Positions 1 through 9,803 of a stretch of DNA of 64,000 nt are shown here, piece after piece. This stretch comes from Mesorhizobium sp. WSM3862 (GTDB lineage Bacteria; Pseudomonadota; Alphaproteobacteria; Rhizobiales; Rhizobiaceae), in the NCBI RefSeq assembly GCF_002294985.1, contig NZ_NSGE01000004.1, positions 62,001 to 126,000 on the forward strand, read 5' to 3'. The translations under genes and the position numbers were made by a program. A model generated the notes under the pieces. It saw only the letters and a list, made by a program, of their open reading frames with translations. It searched no databases and was not told the DNA's origin. Position 1 is the first letter of the stretch; the number at the start of each line of letters is the position of its first letter.

Positions 1-58
1 CAAAATTGTTTCTTCGTAGGTTGAGCAGGTCACCAACGGGGCAACAAGGAACCCTTCA

Positions 59-250
59 ATGCTCAAACTAATCAAGCGGTTCAATAACGACGAATCCGGT
101 GCAACGGCTATCGAATACGGCCTGATCGCGGCGCTGATCGCACTGGCGATCATGGTCGGGGCTACTTCGCTCGGCTCGGCGTTGAACACAAAATTCGGCT
201 TGATCGCCGACTGCGTCGCGGACCCGAAAGCATCTGGATGCCCGCAATAA
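59..250 (+). CDS. Flp/Fap-type pilin
   Basis: This 63-residue protein has the form of a type IVb Flp pilin, the subunit of Tad adhesive pili. A short basic leader (residues 1-14) ends in Gly14. It is followed by ATAIEY, so Glu lies at +5 and Tyr at +6 as prepilin peptidases of this class require, and then by a hydrophobic helix (about residues 21-45). A short tail with two cysteines follows. An AAGGAA ribosome site lies a few bases before the ATG. No other tad/cpa gene is visible next to it. The far-off Tad-like gene at 62390-63454 is not linked to it. Confidence 0.9.
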   Translation: MLKLIKRFNNDESGATAIEYGLIAALIALAIMVGATSLGSALNTKFGLIADCVADPKASGCPQ

Positions 251-277
251 GCTCAGCCTACAGGTTACAGCACGGAC

Positions 278-307
278 TTTTTTGGGGTCGCCTCGGGCGA
301 CCCTTTT
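278..307. terminator. Rho-independent terminator after the Flp pilin
   Basis: A perfect stem, GGGTCGCC / GGCGACCC with a three-base loop, is flanked by T-runs on the right and TTTTTT on the left. It lies 28 bases after the pilin stop and before the convergent zinc finger gene. It could serve both strands. Confidence 0.75.
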
Positions 308-346
308 CCGGCGCGCCGGAGCGGCGAGACGCGAACGCGGCGCGGC

Positions 347-652
347 TCAAACAAAGCGCGGGATCGGGCCGTTCTGCGCGGTCGTGCGGTCGCCGAGGTC
401 GATGAACACCTCGTCGACATAGCACCAGCCCCAGCCTTCGGGCGGATCGTAGCCTTCGATGACCGGATGCTGAGTGGCGTGGAAATGCTTGGTGGCGTGG
501 CGGTTGGGCGAGTCGTCGCAGCAGCCGACATGGCCGCAGGTGCGGCAGAGTCTGAGATGCACCCACCAGGAGCCGCTCTTCAGGCATTCCTCGCAGCCGA
601 GGGCGCTCGGCACCACATCCTTGATGTCGTCCGTATGCCTGCATTCGTCCAT
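347..652 (-). CDS. UBP-type zinc finger protein
   Basis: This is a 101-residue protein, nearly all of it one ZnF-UBP domain. That fold binds the C-terminal Gly-Gly of ubiquitin in eukaryotic deubiquitinases; its role in bacteria is unknown. Zinc ligand candidates are Cys20/Cys23, Cys36/Cys39, Cys44/Cys45 and the histidines of the RHATKHFHATQH stretch. I chose the ATG at 652 rather than the GTG at 655 because AAGGAG sits at proper spacing. The start codon overlaps the stop of the upstream flavoprotein as TGATG, which implies translational coupling and a shared function. Confidence 0.85.
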   Translation of the reverse strand: MDECRHTDDIKDVVPSALGCEECLKSGSWWVHLRLCRTCGHVGCCDDSPNRHATKHFHATQHPVIEGYDPPEGWGWCYVDEVFIDLGDRTTAQNGPIPRFV

Positions 653-2337
653 CACGGTCTCCTTTCGGGCTGAGCAGCACGCCCGCCGTTGCGCGCAAGA
701 TGGGCATGCAGCGCCGCCACCACCTGAGCGCCTTCGCCGACGGCGGCCGCGACACGCTTGGTCGAGCCGCAGCGCACATCGCCGATGGCGAACACGCCGC
801 TGCGGCTCGTCTCCATCGGGCCGTGTCCCGGCGCCACATCCGGTCCGGTGCGCACGAAGCCCTTAGCGTCGAGCGCCACGTCGCAGCGCGCCAGCCAGTC
901 GGTGTTCGGGTCGGCGCCGATGAACAGGAAGAGGTGGTGGATGGTCCGCGTCGTCGCCACGCCGGTGACCCGGTTGCGCCAGCACAGCCGCTCGAGGTTG
1001 CCGTCATGGCCGTCGAGCGCCTCGACCTCGGTTTCCGTCAGCACCTCGATGTTCGGCTGCGCCACGATCCGCTCGACCAGATAGCGCGACATGGTGGCAT
1101 CGAGGCTGTCGCGCCGCGCCAACAACGTCACCTTGCGCACTTGGCTGGCGAGAAAGACGGCCGCCTGGCCGGCCGAGTTGCCGGCGCCGACCAGCGCCAC
1201 TTCCTGGTCCCGGCAGAGCCGTGCTTCGATCGGCGAGGCCCAGTAATGCACCGACGTGCCCTCGAACTGCGCGATATTGGCGATGTCGAGGCGACGGTAG
1301 CGCGCGCCGCTGGCGATCACCACCGTGCGCGCGCGCAAGGTCTCGCCGTCGCCAACGTCCAGCCGGTAGCCGGCCATGTTGTCGGCGGCGCCGAGCAATT
1401 TGGCTTCATCGGGGATCACCATCTCGACCCCGAACTTCTGCGCCTGGTTGTAGGCGCGCGCCATCAGCGCCATGCCTGTAATGCCGGTCGGAAAGCCGAG
1501 ATAGTTCTCGATGCGCGAGGATGCCCCCGCCTGCCCGCCGAAGGCGCGGCAGTCGAGCACGATCGTCGACAGCCCCTCGGAGGCCGCATAGACCGCGGCC
1601 GCCAATCCTGCCGGCCCGGCGCCGACGATGGCCACGTCGTAGATCTTGCCGGCGTCGAGCGGCCGCAGCAGCCCGACGCAGCGGGCGAGATCGCTTTCGC
1701 CGGGATTGTGCAGCAGCTTGCCGTTGGGACAGAGCACGATCGGCAGATGGTGCGGATCGACATGAAAACGCTCGATCAGCGTCTTGGCGCAGGGATCGGT
1801 GTCGGAATCGAGCGCGCGGTGCGGCAGGCCGCTGCGGGTGAGGAAACCCTGCAGCCGCAGCACATCGCCATTGCCGGGACGGCCGATGACGATCGGCCCG
1901 CTGGTGCCGCTCTCGAGCAGGCCGACACGGCGCAGGATCAGCGCGCGCATGACGCGCTCGCCGAGATTCGCCTCTTGCACCATCAGATCGCGCAGCCGCT
2001 GCGAGGGGATGACGATGGCTTCGACCGGCTCGGTCGCCTCGGCATTGACGAGCGACGGCCGGCTCGAAAGCTGCGCCAGTTCGCCGATGAAATTGCCCGG
2101 ACCATAGGTGATGATCGCCTCGCGCGGGCCAAGACCGCTGGCCTGCGTGATGTCGACCTTGCCCGACAGGATGACGACCAATCCGGGCGAGACCGTGCCG
2201 GCCGTCACGATATGCTCGCCGGCGCCGTAGGCTCTTGGCACGCCGAAGCGGCGCATGCGCTCGATGTCCGCATCGGCGAGCACGGGGAACATCTGGTCGC
2301 GGCGGGCGGCGATCGTAGGGCTGACGGAGGGGGCCAT
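652..2337 (-). CDS. cNMP-binding / thioredoxin reductase-like FAD oxidoreductase
   Basis: This 561-residue three-part flavoprotein has a Crp-type cyclic nucleotide-binding domain (about residues 15-145), a thioredoxin/glutaredoxin-like segment (about 155-225) and a thioredoxin reductase-like FAD/NAD(P)H domain (about 233-550). FAD motif GAGPAG is at 240-245 and the NADPH motif GAGNSAG near 385-391. The region where classical TrxR carries the CxxC pair reads YWASPIEARLC, so the redox disulfide is missing. It is therefore unlikely to be an ordinary thioredoxin reductase. It is coupled to the downstream UBP zinc finger gene. Substrate and ligand are not predictable from sequence. No clear ribosome site precedes the chosen ATG, so Met16 remains an alternative start. 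Confidence 0.88.
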   Translation of the reverse strand: MAPSVSPTIAARRDQMFPVLADADIERMRRFGVPRAYGAGEHIVTAGTVSPGLVVILSGKVDITQASGLGPREAIITYGPGNFIGELAQLSSRPSLVNAEATEPVEAIVIPSQRLRDLMVQEANLGERVMRALILRRVGLLESGTSGPIVIGRPGNGDVLRLQGFLTRSGLPHRALDSDTDPCAKTLIERFHVDPHHLPIVLCPNGKLLHNPGESDLARCVGLLRPLDAGKIYDVAIVGAGPAGLAAAVYAASEGLSTIVLDCRAFGGQAGASSRIENYLGFPTGITGMALMARAYNQAQKFGVEMVIPDEAKLLGAADNMAGYRLDVGDGETLRARTVVIASGARYRRLDIANIAQFEGTSVHYWASPIEARLCRDQEVALVGAGNSAGQAAVFLASQVRKVTLLARRDSLDATMSRYLVERIVAQPNIEVLTETEVEALDGHDGNLERLCWRNRVTGVATTRTIHHLFLFIGADPNTDWLARCDVALDAKGFVRTGPDVAPGHGPMETSRSGVFAIGDVRCGSTKRVAAAVGEGAQVVAALHAHLARNGGRAAQPERRP

Positions 2338-2423
2338 GACCGGACCGTAGCGTCCGCGGCAGCGGGTTTGAAGCGGTTTGTTCAGGGACTGGCCGGAAGG
2401 GCAGGTGGCCGCTACGCTGTCAG

Positions 2424-3143
2424 CTATCCGAGCGACCTCGCCAGCTTGCGCAGCGCCCCCTGCGGATCATCGGTGATGACGGAGCCATGCGAGACGAGGA
2501 TGCGCTTGAGCGCCGGCAGGTCAGCCCATCGTCTCAATTGCGCTGCGAGTGCCGCCTTGTCGCCGACCATCGTCAGCTTGACCGGCCAGGGTATACGCGG
2601 CTCATCACCGGCAAATCCCATCATGCGCAATGCCCAGCCGGCAAAACCGGATGCGCCGCGGATGTTGCCGACGATATTATTGAGAACGAGCGTCATGCCG
2701 TTCGGTCCGTCGATTTGCAGCGCCGCTTCGCGATCACGGGTTCCGGGGACGGTGACGAGCTTGACGTCGGGATCGCCAAAGTCGCCGCGTGCCGCATCGA
2801 CATGCACCGCCTTCTCGACGCTGTTGCGCGCGCCCGCCGGTGCAATCACCTGCAGGGTGGGATAGCGATCTTTCCATGGCTTTGCATCGAGCCGGTGATG
2901 GTCGTTAGGGACGATCAAGAAGGCCGGTTGGCCGAAGGCCTCGATCGCGCGCATCTGTTCGTCGTCGAGCGCGATGGCGCTGAAGATGACGAGCCGTCGG
3001 TCGCGCAATCGCACCACGGTCATGCGCCGTTTCAGGTTGCCGACCGGCATCGGTATGTCGCCGGTCACCGTCAGAATATCGTCGTCGACAGGAGAGAGCC
3101 TGCCATGCGGCAGAACCTTCCACTCCTTGAACGGCGCGGGCAT
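2424..3143 (-). CDS. DUF4336-like (metallo-beta-lactamase-fold) protein
   Basis: This 239-residue protein resembles DUF4336 proteins, which are distant relatives of metallo-beta-lactamase fold hydrolases. Visible features are the VPNDHHRLDAKPWKDRYP stretch near the middle and a C-terminal LVSHGSVI motif. No enzymatic activity can be assigned. A longer open frame runs up to 3296, but it would cross the tRNA terminator and part of the tRNA gene, so the ATG at 3143 is the plausible start. Confidence 0.7.
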   Translation of the reverse strand: MPAPFKEWKVLPHGRLSPVDDDILTVTGDIPMPVGNLKRRMTVVRLRDRRLVIFSAIALDDEQMRAIEAFGQPAFLIVPNDHHRLDAKPWKDRYPTLQVIAPAGARNSVEKAVHVDAARGDFGDPDVKLVTVPGTRDREAALQIDGPNGMTLVLNNIVGNIRGASGFAGWALRMMGFAGDEPRIPWPVKLTMVGDKAALAAQLRRWADLPALKRILVSHGSVITDDPQGALRKLARSLG

Positions 3144-3205
3144 CACGGAACCTCGGCTTAACAGACAAGATAGGAACGGTTTAACCCGAGACGAGTTGCA
3201 GGCAC

Positions 3206-3233
3206 AAAAAAGCCCGGAAAATCCGGGCTTTTT
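3206..3233 (-). terminator. terminator of the tRNA-Leu gene
   Basis: AGCCCGGA and TCCGGGCT form a stem with a short AAA loop, flanked by A- and T-runs. On the minus strand it gives a hairpin followed by TTTTTT, about 33 bases after the tRNA 3' end. Confidence 0.85.
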
Positions 3234-3266
3234 GCTCATCGCGTCAGATCGTCTGAAACGGGAATT

Positions 3267-3351
3267 TGGTGCCCAGAAGAGGACTCGAACCTCCACTCCT
3301 TGCGGAACACGGACCTGAACCGTGCGCGTCTACCAATTCCGCCATCTGGGC
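3267..3351 (-). tRNA. tRNA-Leu(CAG)
   Basis: The minus strand folds as a class II tRNA. The acceptor stem pairs GCCCAGA with TCTGGGC. There is a D-loop with GGTAGACGC, an anticodon loop TTCAGGT giving anticodon CAG, a long variable arm, a T-arm with GGTTCGAGTCC, and an encoded ACCA 3' end. The long variable arm and CAG anticodon identify leucine. A terminator follows. Confidence 0.95.
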
Positions 3352-3469
3352 TGGTGGGCGCTCATGTAAGCGGGCAAACGAAGCGTGTCAACGCGGTTTT
3401 TTTCGAGGAGCTCAAGACTGACCAGAGGGCAGCTTGGGTTCATTTCAGGCACGGACGGCAATTGTCGGC

Positions 3470-3658
3470 GTCGGCTCCGCCCCTCATCGCCCTGCCGGGC
3501 ACTTCTCCCCGTATAGGACGGGGAGAAGGGGCTGGCCGCGGCGTTGGCGTCCTCTTGAGACGCTGGCGATTGGCGAAATCGGCGGCCGGAGCTTCCCTCT
3601 CCCCGTCACTATACGGGGGAGAGGATGCCGGCAGGCAGGTGAGGGGCGCCGACGCTGG
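3470..3658. repeat. intergenic palindromic repeat mosaic (copy 1)
   Basis: This fills much of the 3352-3744 gap, which holds no gene. Two divergent half-elements face each other. The left half has CCCCTCATCGCCCTGCCGGG followed by a hairpin CTTCTCCCCGT...ACGGGGAGAAG. The right half has a hairpin CTCTCCCCGT...ACGGGGGAGAG followed by GCCGGCAGGCAGGTGAGGGG. Related copies lie near 8.4, 18.1, 60.1, 62.3 and 63.7 kb. Confidence 0.8.
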
Positions 3659-3744
3659 TCTTTAACGGCGAGACGGAATTCCGAGCTGAAGCGGTTGTCC
3701 CGAGACGGCCACCCGTTCCGAGCGGGGCCGGAACAATAGAACTC

Positions 3745-4365
3745 TCACCCCTCCAGCACTTCCTTCTTTGCCACGGTGGAATCGGCGTTGAGCTTGTAGA
3801 TCACCGGCACGCCGGTGCCGAGCTCCAGCTTGACGATCTCTTCGCCCGACTTGCCGTCCAGCGCCATGATCAGCGCCCGCAGCGAATTGCCGTGCGCGGC
3901 GACCAGCACCGTCTCGCCGCGCAGCACATGCGGCTGCACGTCGTGCAGGTAATAGGGCCAGACACGCGCGCCGGTGTCCTTCAGGCTTTCGCCGCCGGGA
4001 GGCGATACGTCGTAGGAGCGGCGCCAGATGTGCACCTGCTCCTCGCCCCACTTCTTGCGCGCGTCGTCCTTGTTGAGGCCGGAGAGATCGCCATAGTCGC
4101 GTTCGTTGAGCGCCTGGTCGCGGACGGTCTCGAGCTTGCTTTGGCCGACCACGTCGAGAATGTGCTGGCAGGTCTTCTGCGCCCGCTTCAGCGCCGAGGT
4201 GTAGGCGATGTCGAATTTCAGCCCGCGCGCCTTGAGCTTCTCGCCGGCGGCAAGCGCCTCCGCATTGCCCTGGTCGGTGAGGTCGACATCGCGCCAGCCG
4301 GTGAACAGGTTCTTCAGGTTCCATTCGCTCTGGCCGTGGCGCACGAGCACGAGAGTTCCCGACAT
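3745..4365 (-). CDS. gpmA: 2,3-bisphosphoglycerate-dependent phosphoglycerate mutase
   Basis: This 206-residue enzyme of lower glycolysis interconverts 3- and 2-phosphoglycerate. The N-terminus carries the histidine phosphatase signature [12 protein letters not shown], followed by [12 protein letters not shown], and [10 protein letters not shown] comes near residue 155. The length is typical of the short bacterial dPGM. An AGGAG site lies five bases upstream of the ATG at 4365; an in-frame ATG at 4398 lacks support. It follows dapB in the same direction after 98 bases, with no terminator obvious between them. Confidence 0.95.
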   Translation of the reverse strand: MSGTLVLVRHGQSEWNLKNLFTGWRDVDLTDQGNAEALAAGEKLKARGLKFDIAYTSALKRAQKTCQHILDVVGQSKLETVRDQALNERDYGDLSGLNKDDARKKWGEEQVHIWRRSYDVSPPGGESLKDTGARVWPYYLHDVQPHVLRGETVLVAAHGNSLRALIMALDGKSGEEIVKLELGTGVPVIYKLNADSTVAKKEVLEG

Positions 4366-4463
4366 GTTTGCTCCTGATACGTGGTTGGATTTGAGCAATT
4401 CCAGGAAAAGTGTGTAGCGGTTTTCAGCCCGGAATTGCGGAAGAAAAGCAGAAAAAAACCGCC

Positions 4464-5285
4464 TCAGCCCAGGCCGAGCACGTCCCGCATGGAATAGAGG
4501 CCCGGCTTCTTGCCTCGGCCCCAGAGCGCCGCCTTGACCGCGCCGCGGGCAAAGATCGCCCGGTCCTCGGCCTGGTGGGCGAGCGTGATGCGCTCGCCGG
4601 TGCCGGCCAGGATCACGCTGTGCTCGCCGACCACCGAGCCGCCGCGCAAGCTGGCGAAGCCGATCGTGCCGGGTTTGCGTACGCCGGTATGGCCGTCGCG
4701 CACACGCACGCTGTTGTCATTGAGCGCGATCTCTCGGCCCTTGGCCGCCGCTTCGCCGAGCAGCAGCGCCGTGCCGGACGGCGCGTCGACCTTGTGCCTG
4801 TGGTGCATCTCCAGGATCTCGATGTCGAAATCCTGCACATCGAGCGCGCGCGCCGCCTGCTCCACCAGCACCGCCAAGAGATTGACGCCGAGGCTCATAT
4901 TGCCGGATTTGACGATGGTCGCGTGGCGCGCCGCCGCGGTGATCTTCGCATCGTCATCGGCCGAACAGCCGGTCGTGCCGATGACATGGACGATGCGCGC
5001 CTGCGCGGCATAGCCGGCGAATTCGACGCTTGCGCCGGGGGCCGTGAAATCGAGCACGCCGTCGGCCTTGGCGAAGGCCGGCAGCGGGTCGTCGGCGATC
5101 GGCACATTGATGGTGCCGATGCCGGCGAGCTCGCCGGCATCCTTGCCGAGATGCGGCGAACCCGGCCGCTCGACGGCACCGGCAACGCGCGCGCCGGGAA
5201 TGGAGTGGATGGCGCGGATCAGCGTCTGACCCATCCGGCCGGCGGCGCCCACCACCACCAGGCCCATATCGCCCGTTTCGCTCAT
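4464..5285 (-). CDS. dapB: 4-hydroxy-tetrahydrodipicolinate reductase
   Basis: This 273-residue NAD(P)H-dependent reductase of the diaminopimelate/lysine pathway supplies peptidoglycan and lysine precursors. The Rossmann motif [10 protein letters not shown] is at the N-terminus. The substrate-binding and catalytic block [16 protein letters not shown] is near residue 160. The start overlaps the stop of the upstream ABC exporter as ATGA, so the two are translationally coupled. Confidence 0.96.
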   Translation of the reverse strand: MSETGDMGLVVVGAAGRMGQTLIRAIHSIPGARVAGAVERPGSPHLGKDAGELAGIGTINVPIADDPLPAFAKADGVLDFTAPGASVEFAGYAAQARIVHVIGTTGCSADDDAKITAAARHATIVKSGNMSLGVNLLAVLVEQAARALDVQDFDIEILEMHHRHKVDAPSGTALLLGEAAAKGREIALNDNSVRVRDGHTGVRKPGTIGFASLRGGSVVGEHSVILAGTGERITLAHQAEDRAIFARGAVKAALWGRGKKPGLYSMRDVLGLG

Positions 5286-7192
5286 GCGCTTCTCCCGACG
5301 GTCTTCTTCGCGCGCGTGCGCGGCAGAGGAGTTTGGGTCGGCTTGGCGTCATCGACAAGCCCCAGCCCCTTCTTGCCCTGCACCCGGTGGAAGCGGGCAT
5401 AGACGCTGTGCGGGTCGGCCATCAGCGAGGCGTGAGTGCCTTCCTCGACCAGCCGTCCCTCTTCCAGCACGATGATGCGGTCGGCATTGACCACGGTCGA
5501 CAGCCGATGCGCGATGACGATGGTGGTGCGGCCTTCCATGACATGGGTGAGCGCTTCCTGGACGCGCGCTTCGGCCTCGTTGTCGAGCGCCGACGTAGCC
5601 TCGTCGAGCAGCAGGATCGGCGCTTGGCGCACGATGGCGCGGGCGATCGAGACGCGCTGGCGCTGACCGCCGGAAAGCGTCGAGCCGCCTTCGCCGACCG
5701 GCGTGTCGTAGCCTTGCGGCTGCTGGCGGATGAACTCGTCGGCGGCGGCCTGTTTCGCCGCCTGCTCAATCTCCGCGTCGGTGGCCGAGAGCCGGCCGTA
5801 GCGAATGTTGTCGCGGATCGTGCCTTCGAAGAGATACGGCGCCTGCGAGACATAGGCGATCGATTGGCGCAGCGACCGCTTCGTCACCTTCGAGATGTCC
5901 TGGCCGTCCACCTCGATGTTGCCCTCGTCGACGTCGTAGAAGCGCTGCAAGAGCGCCACCAGCGTCGACTTGCCGGCGCCCGAAGCGCCGACGATCGCCG
6001 TCACCTTGCCGGCGGCGGCGGTAAAGCTCAGATCCCTCAGCACCGGCATGTCGGCGCTGTAGCCGAACGTCACATTGTTGAAGGTCACTTCGCTGGAAAT
6101 GATCTTCGCTTCGGCGGCGTCGGGCGCGTCGCTTTGTTTCGGCTCGAGGTCGAGCAGTTCATAGATCATGCGCGCGTTGACCAGCGCGCGCTCCATCGCC
6201 ACCTGCATGCGCGCCAGCCGCCTCGCCGGATCATAGGCCAGGATCAGCGCGGTGATGAAGGAAAACACCGCGCCCGGCGGCTGGCCGAGAACCAGCGCCC
6301 GATAACCGGAATAGGCGATGACGGCGGTCACGGCGAGGCCAGCCAGGATGTCCGAAATCGGCGACAGCCGCTCGGAGACGCGGGCGATCTTGTTGCTGCG
6401 CTGCTCGGCCGTGTCGGCCATGATGCCGATGCGGCGCGCCAGCTCGTCCTCCAGGGTGAAGGCCTTGACGATGGCGATGCCTTGTGTGGCCTCCTGCACC
6501 GACCCGCTCAGCCGGGAATTGATCAGCACGGATTCCCGGTTAATCTTGCGCACCCGGCGCGTGATGTAGACGACGGCCCAGATCAGCGGCGGCCCGATCA
6601 GCAGCGAGCTCAGCGACAACACCGGATCCTGGTAGACCATGAGGCCGACCAGGCCGACGAGCGTCACTGCGTCGCGAGTGATCGAAATCAATGTCAGCGA
6701 CAGCAGGTCGCGGATGCCGCCGATATTCTCGTCCAGCTGCGCCGCCAGTCGACCCGAGCGCGTGTCGTTGAAGAAATTGACGCCGAGCCGCATCAGATGG
6801 TCGAAGGTGCGCTTCTGGTAGCGGGCGACGAGATTGTTGCCGATCGTGGCCAACGCCACCGCCTGGCCGTAGCCGGCAAAACCGCGCACGAGGAAGGCGC
6901 CCATGAAACCGGCGCAGATCCATACCACGGCGTCGCCGCGCCGTTCGTAGAAGATTTCGTTGACCATCGGCGCCATGACCCAGGCCGAGAAGGCAGTCGC
7001 GCCCGAAACCAGCAGCGAGCAAACGATGGCGACGACATAGGACCAGCGATGGTCGTGGCCGTTCTCAGCGATGATACGGCGCAGCACCGCCGTGACCTCG
7101 CCGGGCCGGGCCTTTAGCTTGTTTGGATTTTGAAATGTCAAATCGGCAGCGCTTCGTGGGTTCTCGTCAAAGGTCAGGGAGCATTTCGGCAC
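5282..7192 (-). CDS. MsbA-like ABC exporter (fused permease/ATPase)
   Basis: This 636-residue half-transporter has an N-terminal six-helix exporter domain (about residues 48-330) followed by an ATPase. Walker [10 protein letters not shown] is at 402-409, signature LSGGQRQR near 507 and Walker [13 protein letters not shown] near 526. It acts as a dimer in the inner membrane. The closest well-known relatives export lipids (MsbA), but substrate cannot be read from sequence. It is coupled to dapB by a four-base overlap. Confidence 0.9.
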   Translation of the reverse strand: MPKCSLTFDENPRSAADLTFQNPNKLKARPGEVTAVLRRIIAENGHDHRWSYVVAIVCSLLVSGATAFSAWVMAPMVNEIFYERRGDAVVWICAGFMGAFLVRGFAGYGQAVALATIGNNLVARYQKRTFDHLMRLGVNFFNDTRSGRLAAQLDENIGGIRDLLSLTLISITRDAVTLVGLVGLMVYQDPVLSLSSLLIGPPLIWAVVYITRRVRKINRESVLINSRLSGSVQEATQGIAIVKAFTLEDELARRIGIMADTAEQRSNKIARVSERLSPISDILAGLAVTAVIAYSGYRALVLGQPPGAVFSFITALILAYDPARRLARMQVAMERALVNARMIYELLDLEPKQSDAPDAAEAKIISSEVTFNNVTFGYSADMPVLRDLSFTAAAGKVTAIVGASGAGKSTLVALLQRFYDVDEGNIEVDGQDISKVTKRSLRQSIAYVSQAPYLFEGTIRDNIRYGRLSATDAEIEQAAKQAAADEFIRQQPQGYDTPVGEGGSTLSGGQRQRVSIARAIVRQAPILLLDEATSALDNEAEARVQEALTHVMEGRTTIVIAHRLSTVVNADRIIVLEEGRLVEEGTHASLMADPHSVYARFHRVQGKKGLGLVDDAKPTQTPLPRTRAKKTVGRSA

Positions 7193-7272
7193 CCTCTTAG
7201 CGCCCCGGCTACGGCTTGCCTATGGCGAAACTTCGTCGCGGTGGCCGATTGCCATCCCGCACCCGGGCGCGC

Positions 7273-8292
7273 TCATGCCCGCCAGTGCCGTCCGGCGGTC
7301 TGAACGCCGAACAGCGACGGAGTTCTGGCATAGGCGGCCAGCCCGAGAAGCGCCGCCAGCGGGTGGGTGATGACATAGACCGGCATCGTGCGCATCAGCG
7401 CGCTGTGCGGCGCCTTGTCCTCGAACGCGGCGCGGAAATTGCCGGCTTTCAATGCCGGCACGATTTTTTGCGCGATGCCGCCGGTCAGGAACACGCCGCC
7501 GCGGCTCATGAACACCAGCGCGAGATCGCCCGCGGTGCGGCCGAGGCAGGTGACGAACAGTTCCAGCGCTTCCTGTGCCACCGGATCGGATTTGGCGAGC
7601 GCGGCCGCCGTAACCTCCGCCGGCGTCGTGAAAGGCGTCGGCTTTGCGTCGGCCCTGGCCACCGCGCGATAGACATTGACCAGTCCGCGGCCGCACAGGA
7701 TCTGCTCGCCGGAGATGCGACCCTCGAGCTTTTCGATATGCGGAAACACTTCGAAGTCGCGCGGCGTGCGCGGGCCGATATCCATATGCCCGCCCTCGCC
7801 CGGCACCGGTATCCAGCGGCGCAGCGCGTAGATCAGCCCCGCGACGCCGAGCCCCGTCCCCGGGCCGAGCACGACCCGGCCGGCATTCGGCTCCGGCGTC
7901 CCGCCGCCAATCTTTTCCATATGCTCTTCGCCCAGCGCCACCACCGCCAGCGCCTGCGCCTCGAAATCGTTGAGCACGACGATCTCGCTCAAGCCCAGAT
8001 TGGCAAACATCTGGTGCGGCTTGACCACCCAGGGGCAGTTGGTCAGTCGGATCTCGTCGCCGTCCACCGGCCCGGCCACCGCCAGCACCGCCGAATGCGG
8101 CTGGATCGACGAGCGGTCGAGCACCGCCGCCTGGATCGCCTCGTCGATGGTCTTGAAATTGGCCGTCTGGACGATTTGCGGCTCGGTCGCTTCCGAATTG
8201 GCGTCGAGCACGATCGAGAAACGCGCATTGGTGCCGCCGATATCGCCGATCAGGACCGGAAACCGCAGCGCTGTATCGTCTTCGCCAACCAT
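7273..8292 (-). CDS. glk: glucokinase
   Basis: This 339-residue cytoplasmic enzyme phosphorylates glucose with ATP and belongs to the bacterial Glk family. The phosphate-binding [13 protein letters not shown] motif lies near residue 14. [12 protein letters not shown] and [13 protein letters not shown] are further family blocks. The open frame can extend to a TTG at 8346, but the ATG at 8292 places the ATP-binding motif at the usual distance from the N-terminus. The ABC exporter gene follows 80 bases downstream. Confidence 0.93.
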   Translation of the reverse strand: MVGEDDTALRFPVLIGDIGGTNARFSIVLDANSEATEPQIVQTANFKTIDEAIQAAVLDRSSIQPHSAVLAVAGPVDGDEIRLTNCPWVVKPHQMFANLGLSEIVVLNDFEAQALAVVALGEEHMEKIGGGTPEPNAGRVVLGPGTGLGVAGLIYALRRWIPVPGEGGHMDIGPRTPRDFEVFPHIEKLEGRISGEQILCGRGLVNVYRAVARADAKPTPFTTPAEVTAAALAKSDPVAQEALELFVTCLGRTAGDLALVFMSRGGVFLTGGIAQKIVPALKAGNFRAAFEDKAPHSALMRTMPVYVITHPLAALLGLAAYARTPSLFGVQTAGRHWRA

Positions 8293-8377
8293 GCTTTTTG
8301 TCCCGTTCGTTCCCGCTCCGTCGCTGACTAGCGCATGGTCCTGCAAAGGGAAAGCGGCTTCGGTGCCTATCTCGAGC

Positions 8378-8500
8378 GTCGGCGCCGCCCCTCACCTGCC
8401 TGTCGGCATCCTCTCCCCGTCAGTGACGGGGAGAGGGGCACTGTCGCCAATGGTTTCGCCAATCGCCAGCTTCGCAAGAAGAAAGCCCGCATTGCGGCAG
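8378..8500. repeat. intergenic palindromic repeat (copy 2)
   Basis: This is a half-element of the same family as copy 1. CCCCTCACCTGCCTGTCGGC leads into the hairpin CTCTCCCCGT...ACGGGGAGAG. A tail resembles copy 6 (CGCCAATNNNNAGCTTCGCAAGAA). It sits between glk and mepA. Confidence 0.7.
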
Positions 8501-8556
8501 CCAGGCGGATGTGGGGCGCCGCCGGCCTCGACCATCTGGACGCCGTGGCGCGGCCC

Positions 8557-9639
8557 TCAGTTCCCCGGCCTTGGCCGGGGCACTGGGATGCCGATTTTGG
8601 GCGTCGGCGCAAAGGAGCTCGCCGCCGCCGGCAGCGTCGCCGCATCGCTGGAAATCGTCTCCGCCGGCTCGGTCGCTTTCGATTTGGCCGCCGCCACAGC
8701 TGCCGCGCCGTCGCCCTGATAGGTGACCGCTTCCAGAGAAGGCGCGTCCGGCGCTGCAAGCACCGCCTGGCACTCCTTCGGCAAATTGGCCATCGTCATC
8801 AGATCGCGCGCTTTCGGCGCATCCGGGTTCTTGTTGGGCCGCCACGGCTCCTCGGTGAACCACCAGGCAAGCGGTTTGCCGCAGCCGTCATCGGCCGGCG
8901 TCGCCTCCTGCCCCTTGCAGCCGGGCGAGCCCGCCTGGCAGCCGATGCGCATGTGGAAATGATAGTCATGGCCCCAGAACGGCCGGATCTTGCGCAGCCA
9001 GGAGCGGTCGCCGGTGACCGTGTCGCAAAGTTTCTTCTTGATGCCCGGATTGACCAGGATGCGCTCGACCTCCGGGTAGCTCGCCGCGCGCTTCAAAAGC
9101 CGCGTATGGGACGGCGTCCACAGCGCGTCCTTCACCAGATGCGTCTTCTCGTCGACCATCAGCGTCGCGCTCATGCTCTCGCGCTGCGCCATGGTCAGCG
9201 GCCGCCGCGGCATCGGTGTCAGCCAGATGTCGGCATCGAGGCCGATCTGATGCGAGGCGTGGCCGGTCGTCATCGGGCCGCCGCGCGGCTGCGAGACATC
9301 GCCGACCAGCAGCCCCGGCCAGCCATCCGCCTGGGCGTCTCGCGCGAGCTTCTCGATCAGCGCAATCATCGCCGGATGGCCCCAGCGGCGGTTTCGCGAG
9401 GGGCGCATCACCTCCCAGCTCGGCCCGTCCACCGGCAAGGCGACGCCGCCGGTGAAGCAGCCTCTTGAGTAAAAGCCGAAGGATTGCGCTTGCGCCACCG
9501 CCGGCAGCTTCTTGGCGCCGAACAGGTCTTTTGCGCGCGGTTCGGCCGAGATCGCGGCCGCCGCCAGCCCGGCTAAGGTCACCAGGGCAAGCGCGGCGGT
9601 CAGGAACGGCTTCCTGTCGGGCAGCGGTCGCAACGTCAT
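8557..9639 (-). CDS. mepA: penicillin-insensitive murein endopeptidase
   Basis: This 360-residue periplasmic zinc metallopeptidase of family M74 cleaves peptide cross-links in peptidoglycan. Residues 1-33 look like a signal peptide (basic start, hydrophobic core, AISA cut). The active-site blocks are visible: MTTGHASHQIGLDADIW and, further on, WGHDYHFHMRIGC. The C-terminal 60 or so residues are a low-complexity Ala/Pro tail, making the protein longer than E. coli MepA. Confidence 0.92.
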   Translation of the reverse strand: MTLRPLPDRKPFLTAALALVTLAGLAAAAISAEPRAKDLFGAKKLPAVAQAQSFGFYSRGCFTGGVALPVDGPSWEVMRPSRNRRWGHPAMIALIEKLARDAQADGWPGLLVGDVSQPRGGPMTTGHASHQIGLDADIWLTPMPRRPLTMAQRESMSATLMVDEKTHLVKDALWTPSHTRLLKRAASYPEVERILVNPGIKKKLCDTVTGDRSWLRKIRPFWGHDYHFHMRIGCQAGSPGCKGQEATPADDGCGKPLAWWFTEEPWRPNKNPDAPKARDLMTMANLPKECQAVLAAPDAPSLEAVTYQGDGAAAVAAAKSKATEPAETISSDAATLPAAASSFAPTPKIGIPVPRPRPGN

Positions 9640-9689
9640 CAGGTCGGGTCCCCTCTCCAGTGGCGCGACGCAATCTCAGGCGGCATGCT

Positions 9690-9745
9690 AAAGCATGTCT
9701 CCCGGAAGTGGGACCCGGTTTCGCGACAAAGACATGCATAAAATC
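9690..9745. repeat. RIME-like rhizobial palindrome
   Basis: Inverted heptamers GCATGTC (9693-9699) and GACATGC (9731-9737) enclose GGAAGTGGGACCCGGTTTCG, followed by ATAAAATCAA. This matches from memory an abundant rhizobial intergenic repeat of the type GCATGTCNCNCGGAAGTG...GACATGC. It lies between the divergent mepA upstream region and the end of the epimerase gene. Confidence 0.7.
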
Positions 9746-9803
9746 AAACCTTGGCGACGAAGTTCAGGCGCGAATCATATCACGCCAATGCACGTCGCTT
9801 CGC

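Noticed and set aside
700..2865. Long open frame on the plus strand (721 codons)
   Set aside because: It is antisense to the flavoprotein and the DUF4336-like gene. Its sequence is Arg/His/Gly-rich without domains, a common shadow in high-GC DNA.
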